DNA from: Nocardia fusca NBRC 14340
Lineage (GTDB): Bacteria; Actinomycetota; Actinomycetes; Mycobacteriales; Mycobacteriaceae
Direction: 5' to 3'
Assembly: GCF_001618425.1 (NCBI RefSeq)
Contig: NZ_BDCU01000019.1
Location: 1-64,000 of the forward strand
Length of the DNA: 64,000 nt
The number at the start of each line of letters is the position of its first letter. Position 1 is the stretch's first letter. Made by a program: the position numbers and the translations under genes. The notes beneath the pieces were generated by a model, which ran no database searches, was not told where the DNA came from, and was given only the letters and a program-made list of their open reading frames with translations. This document shows positions 39,586-48,894 of this stretch, piece after piece.

Positions 39586-42531
39586 TCATACAGGTGGTGG
39601 GCCGCCGGCGACGGAAGACCAGCTGTCGCTGGCCACGGCGGCGAGTTCGGTCCGGGACGAGACTCCGAGCCTGGTGTACAGCCGGGTGAGATGAGCCTCC
39701 ACGGTTTTCTCGCTGACATGGAGTTCTTCCGAGATCTGCCGGTTGGTCCGCCCGAGCACCACGCGGGCCACGATCTCGCTCTGTCGTTCGGTCAGGTCGC
39801 CGAGCCGGTCCGTGGTCGCCCGGGGCCGGTCGCTGCGCCTCGACGACCGGCGCCCGCCCACCCGGTGCAGGCCCAGGCGGGCCTGTTCGGCCAGCCGGGC
39901 CGCCCCGCAGAGCTCCGCGGTGCTCAACGCGCTGTCGAACGCCCGCTCGGCGGCGGGGGCATCGTCGCCGGCCAGCGTGTGCCCGAGCAGCAGCCGCGCG
40001 CGAGCGACCTCCACGAGAGTTCCGGCCGCCTGGTAGGCGGCGACGGACTGCTCGGCGGTGACGCGGGCAGCGCTGTCGCCACAGGTCAGCTGGACTCTGG
40101 CCCGGCAGTATTTGGCGTCACCGGAGCGCATGGACAACATCGGCATCGCATCGGCGATGCTCTCGACCTGGCGCGTGGTCTGTTCGGCGGCCTCGACACG
40201 CCCGAGGGCGAGTTCGCCGTCGACGAGGTAACGGTAGAAGTAGGGCATCGTGGTCGGAAACATCGGCAGCTGCTCGTGTCCCCCGGCGACGGCGAGCAGT
40301 TCCCGGCGGCCGTGGCGGTAGCGGCCGGCTTCGATGAGCGCGGCGCCGTGCACCAGCGGAGCGTGCCAGGCGAACAGCGCGTTCGGCGCCTGTGCGTTCA
40401 CCCGGACGGCCAGCGCCCCGGAAGCGAGAGAATCGGAGACCCGGCCCAGCAGCATCAGCAGCCAGCAGCGTGTCGCCTCGGTCAATGCCACCATCGGCGA
40501 GTTGCCGAGCAGCAGCGCGCTTTCCACGGCGCTCGCGGCGGTCGCGAGCCCGGCTTCCAACCGGCCCTGCATGAGAAAGGCGAGTGCGTGCAGATGCTGC
40601 AGTTCCACCAGATGCCTACCGTGACCGGTATTCCGCGAGAGCCGGATACCGCGCGCCGCGTGCGCGGCCGCGGACGCGAACCGCTCCAGCGATACCTCGG
40701 CGTACACCACATGGGTGAGCCCGTCCAGCAGGTCGGGTGCGACCTCGGTGTCGGTGAGCGCGTCCAGCGCCGAGGTGGACTCGTCGAGGTGCGCCGACGC
40801 GTGCACGAGCGAGTCCCCGTATTGCAGAGTGCCCATGTAGGCACCGGCAGCGGTCGCGGCCAGATACAACCGCCGGTCCGCGCAGTCCTGCGCGCTGTGG
40901 CGCACCTCCCGGGCCACGCGGGCCGCTTCGTCCCAGTGCCGCATCATCAGATGGTTCTTCGCCAGCTCGAGCCGGAGCGCGCCCGCGGCGAGACCCCCCG
41001 GTGGGGTCAGTGCCAATGCCGCGGTCAGCAACCGCCCGCCTTCGGCGGCGTTGCCGAGCCCCTGCTCGGTCAGCGCGATCCGGGTCAGCACACCGGCGCG
41101 GTCGGTGACGGCCTCGGCGGGAATGAGGTCCAGCGCGTGCCGCAACACCTCGCTGCATTCGCCGAGGCGACCGGTCGCGTTCAACGCGTCGGCGAGCGAA
41201 AGGGATAGTGAGAGCCGATGTCCGGCCGGTGCGTCGTCGCTCAGCAGCCGCAGGGCCGCCCGGAACCAGCGCGCCGCGGCAACCGGTGCCCGGGGGGCCG
41301 CCGCCACGCCCGCCTCGGTGAGCAGGGTGATCACCTGTTCGTCGCCGACCGTGCCACAGAACTCCCAGTGGTGAGCGCGGATCGACAGACCCGCACCGCG
41401 CCGTGCCAGCGCGGTCGCCGCGCGGCGATGCGCTTGGGTCCGCCATCCGTAGCCCGCGGCCTCGTAGACGGCGAGGCGGACGATGGGATGCCGGAACACC
41501 AGCCGGCCCGGTGTCGCCGACCCGTGCACGATGCCGGTATCCACTACTTCGTTGGTCGCGCGACGCGCCTGCACTGTGGTCAGTTCGCTGATCTCGACAG
41601 CGAGATCCCATTCGACGGAGCTACCGGCGACGGCCGCGGCGTGCAACAGCCGACGGGCGTCGGGAGACAGAGCGCGGACCTCCTGCGCCAGTGCCGCCCG
41701 GATGGCGGCGGGAATCTCGGCGTGGCCGGCGCCGGCATCGCCGGCCACCGCGGTCGCCGATCGCCGCCAGACACGGGCGAGTTCCTGGAGATAGAAGGGA
41801 TTACCGCCGCATTGGGTGTGCAATTGCGTCAGTTCGCCGGCGTCGAGAGCTTCGTCGTGGACCAGTTCGGCGGTCTCGCCCAGCGACAGTGCCTCGAGTT
41901 CCAGCACGGTGAGGGTGCGGTCGTAGGCGGCACGGTACAGGGCCGCGGACGCGATATCGGGAAGCGACGGGCGGCGATGGGCCAGCAGCAGCATCAGCCG
42001 GGGCGACCCGTGCCGCAACAGGTGCACGACCACTTCGACGGAGGCGTGGTCCGCCCATTGCACGTCGTCGAGCACCAGCAGCACCGGCCGCCGTGCCGCG
42101 AGCCGATGAAGTACCGATCGAACGGCGTGATGGCAGCGATGGCGCTCGATCTGCAGGGTGGTGGCCAAGGGCGTTGCCCACGCCGCCAGCGAGGGCAGCA
42201 GCCGGCCGAGTTCGGCCAGGCTGTCGCGGCCGAGGGCGCTGAGATCGGCGCGGCGCAGTGCGCTCAGCGGCTCGTCGAGGGCGTCGATCACGGCGGCGTA
42301 GGGGATCGCGTGCTCGAGTTCGGTGCCACCCCCGTGCATTATCTGGAACCCCAGCGCCGCGGCCCGGTCGGCGGCCTCCCGCAACAGCCGGGTCTTACCG
42401 ATACCCGGTTCACCGGTGACCAGGATCGCACCGTCGGCGCCCTGCCGGGTGGCGAGCAACGCCGCCTGAATCGCCTGCAGTTCCACCGTTCTGCCCACCA
42501 GGGACCGACCGTCTCGTCCCGGTGAAATCAC
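39586..42531 (-). CDS. Large ATP-binding LuxR-family regulator (LAL type)
   Basis: About 981 residues. The N-terminal AAA/NACHT-like ATPase follows 'SLVGRTVELQAIQAAL': Walker A 'VTGEPGIGKTRLL' and Walker B 'VLLVLDDVQWADHAS'. The middle 500 residues are TPR-like helical repeats. The C-terminal LuxR helix-turn-helix covers about 910-970: 'LTERQSEIVARVVLG' and 'QISEELHVSEKTVEAHLTRL'. LAL proteins are pathway activators of secondary metabolism and carbon use. It is divergent from a decayed polyketide cluster, its probable former target. The GTG start is tentative, as its GGAG is too close; the frame is open 87 codons further upstream. Confidence 0.9.
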   Translation of the reverse strand: MISPGRDGRSLVGRTVELQAIQAALLATRQGADGAILVTGEPGIGKTRLLREAADRAAALGFQIMHGGGTELEHAIPYAAVIDALDEPLSALRRADLSALGRDSLAELGRLLPSLAAWATPLATTLQIERHRCHHAVRSVLHRLAARRPVLLVLDDVQWADHASVEVVVHLLRHGSPRLMLLLAHRRPSLPDIASAALYRAAYDRTLTVLELEALSLGETAELVHDEALDAGELTQLHTQCGGNPFYLQELARVWRRSATAVAGDAGAGHAEIPAAIRAALAQEVRALSPDARRLLHAAAVAGSSVEWDLAVEISELTTVQARRATNEVVDTGIVHGSATPGRLVFRHPIVRLAVYEAAGYGWRTQAHRRAATALARRGAGLSIRAHHWEFCGTVGDEQVITLLTEAGVAAAPRAPVAAARWFRAALRLLSDDAPAGHRLSLSLSLADALNATGRLGECSEVLRHALDLIPAEAVTDRAGVLTRIALTEQGLGNAAEGGRLLTAALALTPPGGLAAGALRLELAKNHLMMRHWDEAARVAREVRHSAQDCADRRLYLAATAAGAYMGTLQYGDSLVHASAHLDESTSALDALTDTEVAPDLLDGLTHVVYAEVSLERFASAAAHAARGIRLSRNTGHGRHLVELQHLHALAFLMQGRLEAGLATAASAVESALLLGNSPMVALTEATRCWLLMLLGRVSDSLASGALAVRVNAQAPNALFAWHAPLVHGAALIEAGRYRHGRRELLAVAGGHEQLPMFPTTMPYFYRYLVDGELALGRVEAAEQTTRQVESIADAMPMLSMRSGDAKYCRARVQLTCGDSAARVTAEQSVAAYQAAGTLVEVARARLLLGHTLAGDDAPAAERAFDSALSTAELCGAARLAEQARLGLHRVGGRRSSRRSDRPRATTDRLGDLTERQSEIVARVVLGRTNRQISEELHVSEKTVEAHLTRLYTRLGVSSRTELAAVASDSWSSVAGGPPPV

Positions 42532-42726
42532 CGCTCCACTACCTCCGGGCCCAGCGGCCCGGTTCGCCGATCTCTCCGGGCCTTGGCCGAGGATGGTAGC
42601 CAGCCCGAGTCCTTCTGTCGCGCCGAGTTTCTCGCCGGCGGTGCGCGAATGTAGGGATCTCCCTACTGTTCGCGGGCCCGCGATATCGGTGATCCTGGGG
42701 GCGGCAGCGGCGCCGGCACGAAATTC

Positions 42727-43320
42727 GTGGCAGACGGCGACGCGCCGGAGCAGAGATTGGACGCACGCGCAGTGAACCCGCCCGCCAGGCATCCCCGGCT
42801 ATCGGTCCCGGTGGTGACCGTTCCGCCATACGCGATCCCGCACACCGAACTCGTCGACGCGGTACGCGGCCGGTACGAGCGGGTGTTCTCGCCCGGCAGC
42901 CCGCAGGCCCGCGCGGTCGAACGCGCCCTCACGATGGCCGGACGGCTCGCGATCGATATGCACCCCATGCACCTGCGTATCGAGGAGATCATGGCGATGC
43001 GGGGATTCGCGGCCCGCAACGCCGCGGCCTGGGACGCGTTCCACGCCTACGCGGTACCCGCCGCGGGGGCAGCGCTGGATTCTCCGATGCCGCGGCGGCC
43101 GCTGTCGTGTCCACCTCGCTCGAGGAGGGCGTGGAGCTGCTGGATATCGCCCGCTACGAGGTGCCCGGCACTTCGGACGCGATCACCTGGGCCGTCACCG
43201 ACGAGGGGCCGCGGTTCCGGCTCACCACCGAGGCGGTGCGTTCCATCCCGGCCTGGCGCCCGCGCTGCGGGCGCTGCTGAGCCGACAGGGGTGGACCGGT
43301 GCGGATCTGGCCGTCTGCGT
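42727..43320 (+). pseudogene. Type III polyketide synthase remnant
   Basis: Three out-of-frame pieces of one type III PKS (chalcone-synthase-like, RppA type). Piece 1 (to about 43076) has the N-terminus 'VPVVTVPPYAIPHTELVDAV' to 'FAARNAAAWDAFHAYAVPAA'. Piece 2 (43077-43249, another frame) resumes at 'GFSDAAAAAVVSTS...EVPGTSDAITWAVTDEGPRF', equivalent to the region after the family's 'LLSNGLFGDALSAAVV'. Piece 3 (43250-43320, third frame) reads 'GLAPALRALLSRQGWTGADL'. Roughly 100 residues that include the catalytic Cys are gone, as is everything after 'DLAVCV' with the catalytic His and Asn. It cannot be functional. Confidence 0.75.
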
Positions 43321-43923
43321 GTTCCGCTGTATCTGCACCCGGCGAACGCGCCGGACGCCGCGGCCTGGACGGCCGGTCATCCACAGTTGCGCGGGCCGCT
43401 GTTCGGCTGGGGCGTCGAGATCGCCGCCCATTTCCTGCGGCTGCTGTGCGCGGGCGTCTTCGACCGCCCGGCGACCCGTGAGCTCACGGTGATCCTCGGC
43501 CACGCCGGTGAGGGCCTGCTCGCCGCCCCGTCCCGGCTGGACTCCCGCTGGCATGTGGCCAACGCGCAGCGGCACGGCCTCCGGCTCGACCATCCACCGT
43601 CGCACTACCTGCGCACCAACTTGTTCGTCACCACCTCGGGGGTGACCGACCCGATGGCGTTCTGGGCGGCGGTATCCGGGGCCGGGGCCGACCGGGTGGC
43701 CGTGGCGCTGGACTATCCGATGGAGGAGATGGGTCCGCAGCTGGCCGCGCTGCGGGCACGGTGGCGGGTGGATGAGCTGGGTGTCGCTGCCGACGACGAA
43801 CTGCTGGAACGGGTCGCCTGGCGCAATATCAGCGAACTGCTCGGGCTGACACCGGCCCCGTCTCGTCCGGCCGCGGCCGCGGCGGCGCCGGCCGGGCGCA
43901 ACGGCGCCCCGGTGCCGAGATGA
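43321..43923 (+). pseudogene. Amidohydrolase-family remnant (5'-truncated)
   Basis: Beginning at 'VPLYLHPANAP' the frame encodes the C-terminal half of an amidohydrolase_2 protein of the gamma-resorcylate/ACMS decarboxylase type: 'LYLHPANAPDAAAW', 'LTVILGHAGEGLL', 'HYLRTNLFVTTSGV' and 'RVAVALDYPMEEMG' (metal-ligand His and Asp residues). The N-terminal ~150 residues with the H-x-H metal motif are missing, and the fragment is joined directly to the PKS remnant by a deletion. Read from any start it is a chimera. Its 3' end is intact and overlaps the next ORF (ATGA). Confidence 0.7.
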
Positions 43924-44588
43924 CCGGAGCGCCGGCGCTGGGGAGAGATAGCGTTTCCCGTACCCCCGGCCGGGCTTGGTTGCTCGGCGCCGCCGCGCTG
44001 GTCCTCGCCGGATTCGCCCTGCGTCCGCCGATCACCGGTTTGGGGGCGGCGCTGGAATTCGTCCCGGCCGCGACCGGCATCGACTCGGCGGTCCTCGGCT
44101 GGATCGTCACCATGCCGCTGTGGTGCTATGCGGTGGGCGGTCTGCTGACCCCGCGGCTGGCGGCGGCATGGGATCCGGCGCACGCCTTCGCGGCCGCGCT
44201 GGCGATCATGGCGGCCGGTCAGATCGTGCGCGTTGCCGGCGGCCCCGGGCTGCTGATCGCCGGGACGCAGGCGGTGCCGTGGCTGTGGGCCGCCATGATC
44301 GGGGTCGGATTGGGCACTCTGTCGCTCACCCTGAGCCTGATCTCGCTGCGCGCGCCCGACCCGGACTCGGTGACGGTGTTGTCGGCGACGACCCACGGCA
44401 TCGGCTACGCGCTGGCGGGTGCGGGGGTCGCGACGCAGAGCGCCCTGCACCTGTGGAGCGGTTCCTGGGAGCCGGTCCTCTGGTTGCTGGCCGGTCTGTG
44501 CCTGGTTCAGCTGCTGGCGGGTACGGCCGTACCGCAGCCGCCACGCCGGCCGGACCCCGGTGTGCACGCGGCTACCAGCGGACCGTGA
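43920..44588 (+). pseudogene. MFS transporter (CynX/NimT type) with internal deletion
   Basis: 222 residues against about 400 for the family. The N-terminal part has helices 1-4 with 'GFALRPPITGLGAALEFV' and 'GWIVTMPLWCYAVGGLLTPRL'. At about residue 120 ('LLIAGTQAV' to 'PWLWAAMIGVGLG') the sequence jumps to the last four helices ('LSATTHGIGYALAGAGV'). The frame is kept across the junction, but the middle helices are missing, so transport is unlikely. The ATG overlaps the amidohydrolase stop, the remains of an operon that once exported a polyketide-derived product (inference). Confidence 0.65.
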
Positions 44589-44600
44589 TCCGCTGGTAGC
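44571..44600 (+). terminator. Hairpin at the end of the decayed cluster
   Basis: GCTACCAGCGGA-CCGTGA-TCCGCTGGTAGC, a 12-bp perfect stem overlapping the end of the MFS remnant. Confidence 0.7.
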
Positions 44601-44605
44601 CGCAC

Positions 44606-44650
44606 CGGGCGTGACCGGAACCGTACCGGGTCCGGCTACGGTCACGCCCG
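44606..44650 (-). terminator. Second hairpin, at the end of the MarR gene
   Basis: CGGGCGTGACCG and CGGTCACGCCCG pair over 12 bp around a 21-base loop. It overlaps the 3' end of the minus-strand MarR gene. With the 44571 hairpin it isolates the two convergent transcripts. Confidence 0.6.
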
Positions 44651-45112
44651 GCCGCGAGCCGCGGACTCCGTATGCGCGTCGAGGATCCGGGTGAGCAGAC
44701 CGACGAGCGTGCGCCGCTCCGCCGCCGTGAGGGCGGCGAGCAGTTCGTCCTGCGCCCGGTCCAGCCGGCGGTCCAGGTCGTCGAGGTGTGCGCCGCCCGC
44801 CTCGGTGAGGGTGACGATATTGCGCCGGCGGTCCTCCGGATCGGCGTCCCGTTCCGCGAAACCGCGGCCGACCAGGTCGTTGAGGACCGCCACCATATCG
44901 CTGCGGTCGATTCCGGTGCGACGCCCGAGTTCGGCCTGACTGGCGGCGCCGGACTCCCGCAGGGTGGTGAGCACGGCATAGTGGTATCGCCGCGATCCGG
45001 TATCGGCCATCGCCTGTTCGGTGGCGCGGGCGGCGAGCAGCGCGGTCTGGTTGATCAGTCGGGTCGGCAGGGAACGCAGCCTGCCGGGGACGTCCTCGTG
45101 CGCGATCTTCAT
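44642..45112 (-). CDS. MarR-family transcriptional regulator
   Basis: 156 residues, a complete winged helix: 'YHYAVLTTLRESGAASQAELGRRTGIDRSDMVAVLNDLVGRGFAERD', with the wing 'DPEDRRRNIVTLTEAGGAHL'. ATG start. It is not in an operon. The nearest possible targets are the decayed transporter or the arylamine N-acetyltransferase gene, whose stop codon lies 82 bases upstream of this start. Its ligand is unknown. Confidence 0.9.
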   Translation of the reverse strand: MKIAHEDVPGRLRSLPTRLINQTALLAARATEQAMADTGSRRYHYAVLTTLRESGAASQAELGRRTGIDRSDMVAVLNDLVGRGFAERDADPEDRRRNIVTLTEAGGAHLDDLDRRLDRAQDELLAALTAAERRTLVGLLTRILDAHTESAARGRA

Positions 45113-45194
45113 AACCGGAATCTAGCAAGCAATTGTTGGCAACTCCCACAAACCGGCCGCCGACGCAGACCGCGCGGCGCCCCGGCCGGGCCGG

Positions 45195-46058
45195 TCAGCG
45201 GGTCGTCCACGGCGCGGCGATCAGTGCCTCGGCATCCCCGTCCGAGAGATCGATATCGAAGACCTCGCCGAGCACCTTCGCCAACTCCGCGAGTTCCAGC
45301 TCCCGGGAATCGCTCGTCCCGTCCGGATATTCGGTGGTCAACGTGCGGCCGTCGAGCGTGTGATGGACGCCCGGAAGGAACCGCTGTACGAACGGCCGCT
45401 GGGTGAACGGCGAACGCGGCGAGGTGGAGACGAAATGGTTACCGACCTCGTAGTCGATCCGGTACTGCGGTTCCAGCGTGAAGGTGTAGCGGTCCACCCA
45501 GCCGGCGGACGCGAACTGGTGCAGGACCCACTCCTCACCACCCAGCTCACCCCGGGTGCGTTCGAGCCGGAACCGCCAGCCGCCGAGAGTGAACTCGTCC
45601 GGACGTTCGACCAGCGGATAGGGTTCGGACGGCCCCGCCCCGAACCCCACATCGGCCAGCCACACCCGGTCGTCGTCGGAGACCGTGATTCGCAACAGCG
45701 CGTGGGTGGCCGGGCGCAGTCCGCCCGACCCCATGGTGACGCGGCCGGACAGGCCGGTGACACCGAACCCGAAACGCTCGAGCGCCGCCGCGAACACGGT
45801 GACGTTCTCGTAGCAGTATCCACCGCGCCGCCGCCGGATCAGTTTGTCCTGCAGGGTGTCCAGATCCAGCGGCACCGGCCGCCCCAGCACCGCCTCCAGG
45901 TTCTCGAACGGCACCGCCGTGGTGTGCGCGGCCACCAGGTCCCGCAGCACGGCAAGCGTCGGAGTGCGCGGGCCGGTATATCCGATCCGCGCCAGGTACG
46001 CGTCCAGATCCAGTGCTGCGCCGTTCCAGTGATACGCGGCGTCGGCCGGTTTCGACAT
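45195..46058 (-). CDS. nat: Arylamine N-acetyltransferase
   Basis: 287 residues, full length. Catalytic triad: Cys in 'RRGGYCYENVTVF', His in 'RPATHALLRI' and Asp in 'VWLADVGFGAG'. The N-terminal 'PFENLEAVLGRPVPLDL' is typical. ATG with AGGGATG 6 bases upstream. It transfers acetyl (or propionyl) groups from CoA thioesters to arylamines/hydrazines; the mycobacterial enzyme acetylates isoniazid and affects mycolate synthesis. 46059-46250 upstream is non-coding and must hold the promoter. Confidence 0.95.
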   Translation of the reverse strand: MSKPADAAYHWNGAALDLDAYLARIGYTGPRTPTLAVLRDLVAAHTTAVPFENLEAVLGRPVPLDLDTLQDKLIRRRRGGYCYENVTVFAAALERFGFGVTGLSGRVTMGSGGLRPATHALLRITVSDDDRVWLADVGFGAGPSEPYPLVERPDEFTLGGWRFRLERTRGELGGEEWVLHQFASAGWVDRYTFTLEPQYRIDYEVGNHFVSTSPRSPFTQRPFVQRFLPGVHHTLDGRTLTTEYPDGTSDSRELELAELAKVLGEVFDIDLSDGDAEALIAAPWTTR

Positions 46059-46250
46059 CTCATCCCTTTCACCCGGGTACGAAACGAGCAACCGCGCGAA
46101 CTCACCGGATGTTCCAGGTCTCCGGGAACCGGCAACCCCGGGGGCCGGGCGGCCGAGGTGGGCACGCTCCGTGGGCAGCCGGGACTCGGGCGGGCACATC
46201 CCACCATCCCGGCATCCGAGCAGCCACCGCACGACAGCCGAATGGTGCTG

Positions 46251-47111
46251 CTACATGTCGAGACCGAGGTCCAGTACCCGGACCGAATGGGTCAGGGCGC
46301 CCACCGCCAGGAAATCGACGCCGGTCCGGGCGTAGTCCGCGGCCATATCGAGGGTGAGGCCGCCGGAGGATTCCAGCTTCGTCTCCGGTGCGACGGCATT
46401 ACGGCGCTGGACCGCGGCCTGGGTCTGCCAGAGCGGGAAATTGTCGAGCAGGACCAATTGCACGTTCTCGCCGAGTACGGCGTCGAGTTGGTCGAGATCG
46501 TCGACCTCGACTTCGCAGTCGATCTCCGGCGCGGCGGCGCGGACGGCCCGCAGCGCTTCGACCACCGAACCCGCGGCGACGACGTGGTTGTCCTTGATCA
46601 GCGCGGCGTCGCCCAGACCCATGCGATGGTTCACGCCACCACCGGCGCGCACCGCATACTTCTGGAGGGCGCGCAAGCCGGGCAGCGTCTTACGGCTGTC
46701 CCGGATCCGGCAGCCGGTGCCCTCGACCGCGTCCACCCAGTCGGCGGTGGCGGTGGCGATACCCGAGAGATGACACATCAGGTTGAGCATGGTGCGTTCG
46801 GCGGTGAGCAGGCCGCGGGTCGGGGCCACCAGCGCCAGTACCGTCTGCCCGGGCGCGATCCGGGTACCGTCGGGCACCCGCTCGGTGACTTCGTAGCCGT
46901 CGGCGCCGATCACCTCGTCGAGCACCAGCAGCCCGATATCGATTCCGGCGACGGTGCCCGGCTGCCGGGCCACCACCGCGGCCTTCACCACCGCGTCCGC
47001 GGGGACGGTGGCCGTGGTGGTGATATCGGGCCCGTAGCGCAGGTCCTCGTCCAGCGCGGTACGGATGAGAGCGCGGACTTCCGCCGGATCCAGACCGGGA
47101 TCCACTGTCAT
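46251..47111 (-). CDS. nadC: Nicotinate-nucleotide pyrophosphorylase (quinolinate phosphoribosyltransferase)
   Basis: 286 residues. Motifs: 'EDLRYGPDITT', 'NLMCHLSGIAT', 'CRIRDSRKTLPGLRALQKYAV', 'GGGVNHRMGLGDAALIKDNH' and 'LESSGGLTLD'. It makes nicotinate mononucleotide from quinolinate and PRPP. ATG preceded by GAGGAGAAG. It is last of the nadA-nadB-nadC group. The 118-base gap to nadB is non-coding. Confidence 0.97.
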   Translation of the reverse strand: MTVDPGLDPAEVRALIRTALDEDLRYGPDITTTATVPADAVVKAAVVARQPGTVAGIDIGLLVLDEVIGADGYEVTERVPDGTRIAPGQTVLALVAPTRGLLTAERTMLNLMCHLSGIATATADWVDAVEGTGCRIRDSRKTLPGLRALQKYAVRAGGGVNHRMGLGDAALIKDNHVVAAGSVVEALRAVRAAAPEIDCEVEVDDLDQLDAVLGENVQLVLLDNFPLWQTQAAVQRRNAVAPETKLESSGGLTLDMAADYARTGVDFLAVGALTHSVRVLDLGLDM

Positions 47112-47229
47112 CGTCTTCTCCTCGTTCTCGATCCGGGCGCCCAGGCGCGCGGGATCGCTTCGTCGGCGGACACCGGACCGGCCGGCTCCGGTAGCGGGCA
47201 GGTCGCGAACGCCGCGGCCTCGCGACCGC

Positions 47230-48849
47230 TCACGACGGCGCCGCCAGCGGCGTCGGTTCGGTGACCACTCGCGGCGCCCCGCCCTCGTCGAGGCGCACCA
47301 TGATCGGCTGCGCCGGGCCCGGTGCCGTCCGCGGATGATCGGAGCGGGTGTGGCAGCCGCGGCTCTCGGTACGCACTCGCGCCGCCAGCAACAGCGCCCG
47401 CGCGGTCACGGTGAGCGCCGCGTCCTCGACCCGGGCCACGGCGTCCGCGGACGTCCCGGATCGGGGCGCCGGTACGGCGGTCGCCGACGCGGCCGGCTCG
47501 TCGGCCCGCGCGGTGTCGAGCAGCCGTGCCGCCCGGGCCAGCCCGGCGCCGTCGCGTACGACCGAGGCGTGCTCGGTCATCGTCTGCTGGAGCACCGGGC
47601 GCGGCAGCACCGGCCGGACCTTCCCGAATCCGCCCGTGGCGCCGGTCGGTTCACCCAGCCGCTCCAGCGCCGCCAGCCCGGCCCGCTCACCCATCACCAG
47701 CCCCTCGAGCAGGCTGTTGGAGGCCAGCCGGTTGGCACCGTGCAACCCGGTGCGCGCGACCTCTCCGGCCGCGTAGAGCCCGGGCACGCCGGTACGCCCG
47801 TGTAGATCGGTGACCACCCCGCCGCACTGATAGTGCGCGGCGGGCGCCACCGGGATCAGATCGCGGCGGGGATCGATACCCGCGGCGCGGCAGGACATGG
47901 TGATCGTCGGAAAGCGCCGGGTGAACTCCGGGACCTCACGGGCGTCGAGGTACACATGGTCGGCGCCGAGCGACCGCATCCGCGCCGCGATGGCCCGGGA
48001 CACCACATCCCGGGGCGCCAGATCACCGCGCGGATGGACACCGGCGGTCACCGAATCACCCCGCGCGTCCACCAGGCGCGCGCCCTCACCGCGCACCGCC
48101 TCGCTGATCAGCGGCTGCCGTCCGAAACCGTCGGGGGTGTACAGGACGGTGGGATGGAACTGCACGAATTCCAGATCCGCCACCGCCGCGCCCGCCCAGA
48201 GCGCCAGGGCGACACCGTCGGCCGTCGCGCCGGCCGGATTGGTGCTCAACGCGTACAGCTGCCCGAGACCGCCGGTGGCGAGCAGCACCGCGGGCGCGTG
48301 CACGCGGCCGAGGCCGCGCTCGGAGACGGCGAGGACCCCCTGGACCCCGGTCGCGCCGGTGACGACCTCGAGCACCGAGGTCCCGAACAGCACCGGTAAT
48401 CCGGCCGCCGACAGTGCCCGCTGCACTTCCGCGCCGGTGGCGTCGCCGCCGGCGTGAATGATGCGGCGGGTGCTGTGCCCGCCCTCCCGGGTCCGCGACA
48501 CCTGCCCGTCCCGGCCGAGGTCGAAGACCGCGCCGAGGTCGGTGAGTGCCGCCACCGCGTCCGGGCCGCCGGCGACGATGGAGCGCACCGCGTCGGGATC
48601 GCACAGTCCGCCGCCGGCGGCGAGGGTGTCGGCGACATGGGAGTCCACCGAATCCCCGTCCGGGGCCACGACGGCGATACCGCCCTGCGCGTACTGCGTG
48701 GCGGTATCGGCCGGGCCGCCCTTGCTGAGGATCAGCACCCGCGCTCCGGCCCGTGCGGCCGCGCGGGCGGCGGTGAGCCCGGCGACCCCGCCGCCGACCA
48801 CCACGAGGTCGGCGCGGGCCTCCCACGCGCGATCGAGTTGCTCGGTCAT
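47230..48849 (-). CDS. nadB: L-aspartate oxidase
   Basis: 539 residues from the ATG of 'MTEQLDRAWEARADLVVVGGGVAGLTAA'. FAD-binding GxGxxG-type 'GGGVAGL', 'TQYAQGGIAV', the active-site 'HPTVLY' and Arg in 'EGARLVDARGD'. A long helical C-terminal domain is interrupted by a variable low-complexity stretch. It oxidises L-aspartate to iminoaspartate for NadA. The 45-base gap to nadA fits one transcript. Confidence 0.95.
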   Translation of the reverse strand: MTEQLDRAWEARADLVVVGGGVAGLTAARAAARAGARVLILSKGGPADTATQYAQGGIAVVAPDGDSVDSHVADTLAAGGGLCDPDAVRSIVAGGPDAVAALTDLGAVFDLGRDGQVSRTREGGHSTRRIIHAGGDATGAEVQRALSAAGLPVLFGTSVLEVVTGATGVQGVLAVSERGLGRVHAPAVLLATGGLGQLYALSTNPAGATADGVALALWAGAAVADLEFVQFHPTVLYTPDGFGRQPLISEAVRGEGARLVDARGDSVTAGVHPRGDLAPRDVVSRAIAARMRSLGADHVYLDAREVPEFTRRFPTITMSCRAAGIDPRRDLIPVAPAAHYQCGGVVTDLHGRTGVPGLYAAGEVARTGLHGANRLASNSLLEGLVMGERAGLAALERLGEPTGATGGFGKVRPVLPRPVLQQTMTEHASVVRDGAGLARAARLLDTARADEPAASATAVPAPRSGTSADAVARVEDAALTVTARALLLAARVRTESRGCHTRSDHPRTAPGPAQPIMVRLDEGGAPRVVTEPTPLAAPS

Positions 48850-48894
48850 CACGTACTCCACGTCCGGGGGGACGGTGTCACGCCCGGCCCGGCG

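Noticed and set aside
42727..43923. Single 398-residue protein
   Set aside because: The continuous frame joins a PKS N-terminus, an out-of-frame stretch of unnatural composition (Pro/Arg-rich) and an amidohydrolase C-terminus. It is a chimera of decayed genes.
43715..45149. 478-codon minus-strand ORF over the MFS remnant and MarR gene
   Set aside because: Gln/Arg/Pro-biased shadow frame; the MarR frame within it is in another phase and has full family motifs.
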